From assembly GCA_964616405.1 (NCBI GenBank), contig CAZTRE010000003.1:3531-67530 (forward strand): a DNA stretch of 64,000 nucleotides, read 5' to 3'. Shown piece by piece: positions 60,401 through 64,000 of this stretch. Within the stretch, counting starts at the first letter, position 1; each line of letters starts with the position of its first letter. The notes beneath the pieces are model-generated. The model was not told where the DNA came from, made no database searches, and saw nothing but the letters and a program-made list of their open reading frames with translations. Both the position numbers and the translations under genes were made by a program. Source of the stretch: JAEDES01 sp964616405. Lineage in GTDB: Bacteria; Bacillota_I; Bacilli_A; RF39; UBA660.

Positions 60401-61993
60401 AAACGAGAAAATATTGCTATAGAACAGTTATGGTTAGATAAAATTCCCGATAAGATTTTTGTTGAAGAATTAAAGAAAAAATACAACTATGAGATTAAGA
60501 AGAATGTAATTAATCCAGTAATTGGTGAATATGATGATCCAGACAACCAACAACAAAATATTTTAACCCTACCAATTTCAACCGATGGAAATACAATTGT
60601 CTTTGGATCCGGTGGAAGTGGAAAAGAGCTTATGCTTCAAAATATCGTTTATTCTACGATTACCACCCATGATGCTTCAGAAGTAAATTTCTATATCCTA
60701 GACTTTGGTGCTGAAACAATGACAATGTTTAGAAATGCTCCACATGTAGGTGAAGTTTTACTCGCAACAGATAACGAAAAAATTGAGAATTTATTTAAAA
60801 TGGTTGCGAAAACAATCGAAGATCGTAAAAAATTATTTGTTGACTACAATGGTTCATATGATTTCTACATTAATCATGGAGGCAAACAGATCCCATTAAT
60901 CATTGTTATGATTAATAATGTTGAAGCTTTCCTAGAGACGTTTACTGATTATGAGGAACTTCTTGGACAAATTACTCGTGACTGTTTAAAATATGGAGTA
61001 TGTTTCATCTTCTCTACAAATGGTCCAAATACAATTAGATATCGTATTAGACAAAACTTCAGTCAAAATATTGTTTTACAATTTAATGACCCATCAGATT
61101 ATGCCAGTGTATTACCTGGAGTTAGAAAGAAAGAACCATCAAAAGTATATGGTCGTGGTATGATCGATCTAAGTGGAATTTACGAGTTCCAAACTGCTTA
61201 TCCATATAAAGAAGAAAAGTTAATCGACTATATCAAAGTAATTTGTAATAAGTTATCAGATATTTGTGAGACAAAGGCTAAAAAGGTACCAATCTTACCA
61301 GAAGTTGTTAATCAAGAATCTGTCGAGTCTGCATTAGGTAGTATGAGAACTATCCCAGTAGGTATTGAAAAAGAATCATTAGAGATTGCGACATTAAACT
61401 TAAAAGATTCTTATATTTACAATATTACTGGTGAAGATATTACCTCACTTCCAGGGTTCCTACACGGAGTTGCCAGAGCAGTTATTAAGGTACCAAATAC
61501 CCAGTGTATAATTTTAGACGCTTTAAGTGCATTAAGTTCAGAAACTATTAGTGATGAAGCCATTCATTATGACAGTGGTAAATGTGAAACTATGATTGCA
61601 AAATTAACAGAATTAGTTGAAGCAAAGAAGGCTAATAATACGCCAGATGAAATTGTCTGTATGATTGTTGGTATGAATACCTTATTCCAAAAAATGAGTA
61701 GTATTGAAAAAGGTAATTTAACAATGCTAATTCAAAATTCAGCTAATTTAGGTACACTAAAATTTATTATGGTTGATACTATTGATAATATTAAATCAGT
61801 AGCATATGAAGTATGGTATAAGTCTAATGTTGATTTATCAGAAGGTATCTGGATTGGAAATGGTATAGCCAACCAATTTACTTTAAAAGTTACTACAAAT
61901 GCTAGAGTTCTTCGTGCTGAAATTGATCCTAAATTTGGTTATATTATCAAGAAAGGTAAAGCTACACTTATTAAATTCATTTCTAATGAATAA
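57410..61993 (+). CDS. essC: Type VIIb secretion ATPase EssC/YukBA
   Basis: This membrane-anchored motor has about 1527 residues. The N-terminus holds an FHA domain (about 110-180, with YPLVSKQQAKLIYNN and SKYGTYVNN) and probably a first FHA-like domain. Two membrane helices lie at about 263-287 and 300-320. Three FtsK/SpoIIIE-type ATPase modules follow. Module 1 has a full Walker A GMTGSGKS (718-725), LIDYKGGG and FIISDEFAEL. Module 2 has GSGGSGKE (1066-1073), with Glu for Ser/Thr. Module 3 has no P-loop. Inactive second and third modules are known in EssC. GTG 57410 is preferred for GGGGTGA; the in-frame GTG 57401 overlaps that site. Confidence 0.93.
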   Translation: MIVRLIKKSKIFNFTLPTKVSGNYWITDNDYLGNVRNLINVEEDNGNWKIKSDFETKIMNGDQEIDSAILQEYSLYFLKINTDNEYVILYCSPSTEKNTLKLRLKSQGELIIGSDQNAQISYSYPLVSKQQAKLIYNNGTWVIQDLNSKYGTYVNNVAVTSQTLEYGDIIFIMGLKIIVMEQSLIINSIGNYINFDRGLFDTERPLVQNQTEEDNPDEEGIEFFKEEDYFYRAPRFKTRIEEVNIGIDPPPGKEAEDKTPLIMTLGPMMTMAMMSLSTGLSAFMNVLNGTVDVKDVSSTLLTSGAMLCTMIIWPLLSQKYQKAQRKKRETLRLKKYNEYVESKRENIQAEMKIQRQILIDNYLPLSSTKEIILSKKRNLWEREIEQEDFLDLRLGIGSTPLFGNVSFPEEHFSLETDDLLKEVYKLGKESRMLENVPISLSFVQKNISAIIGTTANKRQFVDGLILQMLAYHSYEDLRIVVFTNEKNAPYWEYLKVAPHVWSNDKSVRYFATNLDEAKEISLVLEKELQSRKFKDNNGKMELNNLDYRHYKPYYVIFTDDYKGVRDIEIIKDVAATSFNVGFSMIVLSPRLINIPNECKTFISIGDKKSGVFENELVSNKQKEFLADFDPTLNMYECCKVLANIPIDIGKENQQLPTSLTFLEMYNVGMVEQLNILNRWKQNDPTKSLQAPIGVDKTRELFKLDLHEKFHGPHGLIAGMTGSGKSEFIISYIISMALNYHPYEVSFVLIDYKGGGLTGAFENKETGMKLPHLAGTITNLDTNEMNRSLASIQSELRKRQRMFNEARDKLNESTIDIYKYQGLYRKGLVSKPISHLFIISDEFAELKSQRPEFMDQLISTARIGRSLGVHLILATQKPAGVVNEQIWSNTKFRVCLKVQDKTDSNDMIKRPDAADLKETGRFYLQVGYNELFAMGQAAWAGAKYYPTEKRKKKVDQSISIIDNVGNVVKSLDTKNDEVKVEAKGEEITSIIKYIVDEAKRENIAIEQLWLDKIPDKIFVEELKKKYNYEIKKNVINPVIGEYDDPDNQQQNILTLPISTDGNTIVFGSGGSGKELMLQNIVYSTITTHDASEVNFYILDFGAETMTMFRNAPHVGEVLLATDNEKIENLFKMVAKTIEDRKKLFVDYNGSYDFYINHGGKQIPLIIVMINNVEAFLETFTDYEELLGQITRDCLKYGVCFIFSTNGPNTIRYRIRQNFSQNIVLQFNDPSDYASVLPGVRKKEPSKVYGRGMIDLSGIYEFQTAYPYKEEKLIDYIKVICNKLSDICETKAKKVPILPEVVNQESVESALGSMRTIPVGIEKESLEIATLNLKDSYIYNITGEDITSLPGFLHGVARAVIKVPNTQCIILDALSALSSETISDEAIHYDSGKCETMIAKLTELVEAKKANNTPDEIVCMIVGMNTLFQKMSSIEKGNLTMLIQNSANLGTLKFIMVDTIDNIKSVAYEVWYKSNVDLSEGIWIGNGIANQFTLKVTTNARVLRAEIDPKFGYIIKKGKATLIKFISNE

Positions 61994-62007
61994 GAGGGGG
62001 AAGATAT

Positions 62008-62265
62008 ATGAATAAAAATAAAATATTAATTGAATTAGAAATCCCTTTAATTGAAAAAAAATATGACTTATATATTCCTATTAATAAGAAAGTAGGAACA
62101 GTAAAAAAACTGATTGAAGAATCTTTAGTTGATCTAACTGATAATGCTTATGAGATAAAACCTGAAACAAACTTTTATAGTAAAGAAACTGGTCAAATAT
62201 ATGACGTTAATCGAGCAGTTCGTGAAACCGATTTAAAAAACGGTTCCAGAATCATTCTAATATAG
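62008..62265 (+). CDS. YukD/EsaB-like ubiquitin-fold protein
   Basis: This 85-residue protein is laid out as a beta-grasp: KILIELEIPLIEKKYDLYIP, VGTVKKLIEESL and a C-terminal GSRIILI. YukD/EsaB is a conserved small cytoplasmic component of type VIIb systems. It follows essC by 14 bases with AGAGGGGG. EsaA, EssA and EssB genes are not found in the window. Confidence 0.8.
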   Translation: MNKNKILIELEIPLIEKKYDLYIPINKKVGTVKKLIEESLVDLTDNAYEIKPETNFYSKETGQIYDVNRAVRETDLKNGSRIILI

Positions 62266-62274
62266 GAGGTAACT

Positions 62275-62589
62275 ATGTCAGATTATAATCAATTTGTTTT
62301 AGCAGTAAATAAAATATTTGAAATAACTGCTAAGTTGAAACAAGGTTGGAAAGATAATGATAATTTAAATATTGCCGATAGTATTGAGGAATCTAAGACG
62401 ACAGTAGTTGAAGCGGCTAAGCTATTCAATACTCAAATGATCTCTACTGCTCCAGCTAATCCAGATACTACTCAACCTGTTAGTTCTGAAGCTCCTCAAC
62501 CAACTGAGACGCTTACTCCAAATCCGGCTAATCTAACACCTCCAGTAGCCGAAACACTAACAGAGGAAGTAGGTGTTTTAGGCGAATGA
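62275..62589 (+). CDS. Small helical protein with Pro/Thr-rich tail, possible T7SS partner or substrate
   Basis: This 104-residue protein has an N-terminal helix pair (about 1-58, with a Trp in KQGWKDNDN at the turn) and a disordered tail rich in Pro and Thr. Size and helix-turn-helix shape recall WXG100 or LXG-associated small proteins, but there is no W-x-G motif (W-K-D instead). It overlaps the next gene by four bases (ATGA). It ends with TGA. Confidence 0.55.
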   Translation: MSDYNQFVLAVNKIFEITAKLKQGWKDNDNLNIADSIEESKTTVVEAAKLFNTQMISTAPANPDTTQPVSSEAPQPTETLTPNPANLTPPVAETLTEEVGVLGE

Positions 62590-62795
62590 TTGGCACATTT
62601 ACATATGATCAAATTCTTCAAATTTCAAAAGAATTATCTGAAAATATTGAAGTAATAGAAAACCTTTCGAAAAAACAGGGGGCTGATATACTTCAAACTT
62701 TTATCTCAAATGTTACTTGGTATGCCACTTTTTTAAAATCAACTGTTGAATTATATAAAGATGCAGATGAGGTATTAGCCCATTTCAAAAAATAA
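62586..62795 (+). CDS. Small helical protein, possible T7SS partner or substrate
   Basis: This 69-residue, all-helical protein (QILQISKELSENIEVIENLS, then TWYATFLKSTVELYKDAD) has a Trp in the second helix. Two helices of this size resemble WXG100/LXG-partner proteins, again without W-x-G. It is coupled to the preceding gene through an ATGA overlap and is the last gene of the essC operon before the terminator. Confidence 0.55.
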   Translation: MIGTFTYDQILQISKELSENIEVIENLSKKQGADILQTFISNVTWYATFLKSTVELYKDADEVLAHFKK

Positions 62796-62821
62796 GAGCT
62801 TTCATTAAGAAAGCTCTTTTA
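62795..62821. terminator. Bidirectional terminator closing the essC operon
   Basis: AGAGCTTTC (62795-62803) pairs with GAAAGCTCT (62809-62817), with A and T tails on both strands. The minus-strand SpoIID-like gene uses it too. Confidence 0.85.
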
Positions 62822-63875
62822 TATATTTATTAATTATTACTCCTGGGAAATAATATTTTAAAATATTAGAGAAACTACAACCATTCTTTGCCAGTTCATT
62901 AGCTCCATAAATACTAAGCCCATAACCATTACCAAAACCTTTAGTAATAATCCGTATTCCTTCAACATTAATAATGATATTTAAATTCAAAGATTTTAGT
63001 CCTAACAATTGTCTAAATTCTTCCCCCGCAAAAACCCTCTTTCCAATTCTCATCCTCTTAATATATTCTCTATCATCGACATCCAAAATACTAAATTCCG
63101 TCTTACTATCGATATTAACTCCCAAGATTCTACTAAGAACATCATAGGAGTAATCCTTCACCTCTATATAATATGGTGAAGCTAAATCCCATAAGCTTCT
63201 AACGGAACTTAAATAAGGATATTCATTATTACTAAAAGTTTTTCCAGTATTCGAAAAATGAATAAAAGGTAAAATATAACGTTTATTATAAGATAAGAAT
63301 AAACAATCAGTATCCTTAATAGCCTCTTCCAACTTTCTAACGTTATCTTCATAATCTGTTGTCCATACTAATTTATAATAAGAAATCGGTTTAAAAACTA
63401 CATAATCATTAAAAGCACTTATTTCTTTATCATTAGTCATCTTATTAAAAACATAGGTTCTGTACAAAATACTAATCGCCTTTAATACCTCACTATGACA
63501 TAAAGGATCAATATTAGTAGCCAAAGCACCTAATAAATACTCTTTCAATGGTAACTCAATTACTGCATCATCATTTAAACGTACTGTGACCAAATAATAT
63601 TCATTTGAGTAATATAAACTTTCTTTTAATATTTCAATCGGATTACTAGTATTACTAATATCTAGACTCTTTACCACAATACCATCTATAACTAAATAAA
63701 CCTTTGACCCCTCATAATTAATACCATGATTTCTTATAAAATTCCTTGTTCTCCTAGATAATTCTTTATCACTTGACTCAAGGGCCAATTCTCTAGAAAA
63801 CTCATAAGCCAAAGACAAATATAAGTATAAAACATCTTCTGTTCCATTGTTTTTAATTTCATATTTATAAAACAT
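62805..63875 (-). CDS. Divergent SpoIID-domain protein
   Basis: This protein of about 356 residues has a C-terminal SpoIID domain: IELPLKEYLLGALATNI (family: E-x-Y-L-x-G-V-V-A-x-E-M-P), VLKAISILYRTY (family A-x-x-A-x-R-T-Y), HFSNTGKTF, and GFGNGYGLSIYGANELAKNG (family G-x-G-H-G-V-G-M-S-Q-x-G-A). SpoIID is a glycan lytic transglycosylase in spore engulfment. Here the catalytic-helix Glu is retained in K-E-Y-L, but the A-E-M and H-G-V-G-M blocks are altered. No signal peptide or membrane anchor is evident. ATG 63875 fits AGGTGA better than GTG 63884. Confidence 0.72.
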   Translation of the reverse strand: MFYKYEIKNNGTEDVLYLYLSLAYEFSRELALESSDKELSRRTRNFIRNHGINYEGSKVYLVIDGIVVKSLDISNTSNPIEILKESLYYSNEYYLVTVRLNDDAVIELPLKEYLLGALATNIDPLCHSEVLKAISILYRTYVFNKMTNDKEISAFNDYVVFKPISYYKLVWTTDYEDNVRKLEEAIKDTDCLFLSYNKRYILPFIHFSNTGKTFSNNEYPYLSSVRSLWDLASPYYIEVKDYSYDVLSRILGVNIDSKTEFSILDVDDREYIKRMRIGKRVFAGEEFRQLLGLKSLNLNIIINVEGIRIITKGFGNGYGLSIYGANELAKNGCSFSNILKYYFPGVIINKYIKELS

Positions 63876-63913
63876 ACTCTTCACCTAACATTAGTATGAA
63901 GAAAAATATTTTA

Positions 63914-63919
63914 ATTATA
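63914..63919 (-). promoter_or_regulatory. Possible -10 of the SpoIID-like gene
   Basis: TATAAT on the minus strand, about 40 nt before the start codon, with no good -35. Confidence 0.4.
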
Positions 63920-63934
63920 CAAAAAGAACTAAAA

Positions 63935-63950
63935 TTCAAAGTACTTTGAA
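63935..63950. repeat. 16-bp perfect palindrome near the window edge
   Basis: TTCAAAGTACTTTGAA reads the same on both strands, just upstream of the SpoIID-like promoter region. It could be an operator, or part of an element continuing past the window. Confidence 0.4.
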
Positions 63951-64000
63951 CTTGTCAATAAAAAGTAGACAGTAAAAAGAAATTATTTGAACCCTAATTG

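Noticed and set aside
63950..64000. Sequence resembling an insertion-sequence end at the right edge
   Set aside because: TTGACA-like and GTAGACAG stretches are suggestive, but no transposase, matching inverted repeat or target duplication can be seen in the window.
1..64000. tRNA, rRNA genes or CRISPR arrays
   Set aside because: I found no cloverleaf-type sequence with a T-loop, no rRNA segments and no regularly spaced repeats by reading. A covariance-model scan would settle the tRNA question.

Overview
The window is AT-rich bacterial chromosome with dense, mostly co-directional genes, strong AGGAGG-type ribosome binding sites and classical TTGNNN-17-TATAAT promoters. TGA is a stop codon: it sits in the prfB frameshift site and ends map and the 62275 gene. 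Gene content (Spo0A, a SpoIID-like protein, WhiA/GlmR, FtsEX with a PcsB/CwlO-like hydrolase, a type VIIb secretion ATPase, degenerate EcfA genes beside rplQ/truA) points to a low-GC Firmicute. Rubrerythrin, desulfoferrodoxin and a Fur/PerR regulator suggest an anaerobe. An uncultured gut-type Bacilli lineage near Erysipelotrichia/RF39 is my inference; it is not proven here.

Layout. 1-6.4 kb: a partial unknown gene, a possible minus-strand small RNA, prfB with its programmed +1 frameshift, tandem YitT transporters, and ftsE-ftsX-M23 hydrolase with overlapping ends. 6.4-12.3 kb: a transglutaminase-like orphan, a leader-peptide/attenuator unit in front of an ABC exporter, then a redox-defence group (Fur/PerR regulator with operator, rubrerythrin, desulfoferrodoxin, ArsC/Spx-like protein). 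12.4-24.1 kb: uvrB, a PgeF-like protein without its metal ligands, a radical SAM/SPASM protein, uvrA, lgt, glmR (yvcK), whiA, convergent clpP, and a TGS-nucleoside kinase. 24.3-31.6 kb: glycolysis (gap, pgk, tpiA, gpmI) interleaved with a GNAT-like gene, spo0A and an AAA/DUF4143 ATPase. 31.6-33.3 kb: an XRE regulator and DNA polymerase IV.

33.3-53.6 kb is the S10-spc-alpha ribosomal super-operon (rpsJ to rplQ with secY, adk, map, infA, rpoA; no rpmD), an SDR gene, two EcfA-like ATPases with eroded catalytic motifs and no ecfT, truA, a three-gene cluster of unknown small and membrane proteins, and rplM-rpsI. RNA leaders are visible before rpsJ and rplM.

53.6-64 kb is accessory. It holds a gene remnant, a second transglutaminase-like protein, a headless gene and a GNAT acetyltransferase. 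These are followed by a holin-like protein plus M23 endolysin directly upstream of a type VIIb secretion module (EssC, YukD/EsaB-like, two small helical proteins). A divergent SpoIID-like protein on the opposite strand closes the region. The most notable items are the peptide/attenuator unit before the exporter (7496-7697), the holin-endolysin-EssC arrangement (56268-62795), the decayed EcfA pair (48521-50091) and the paralogous small-protein cluster (50908-52609).
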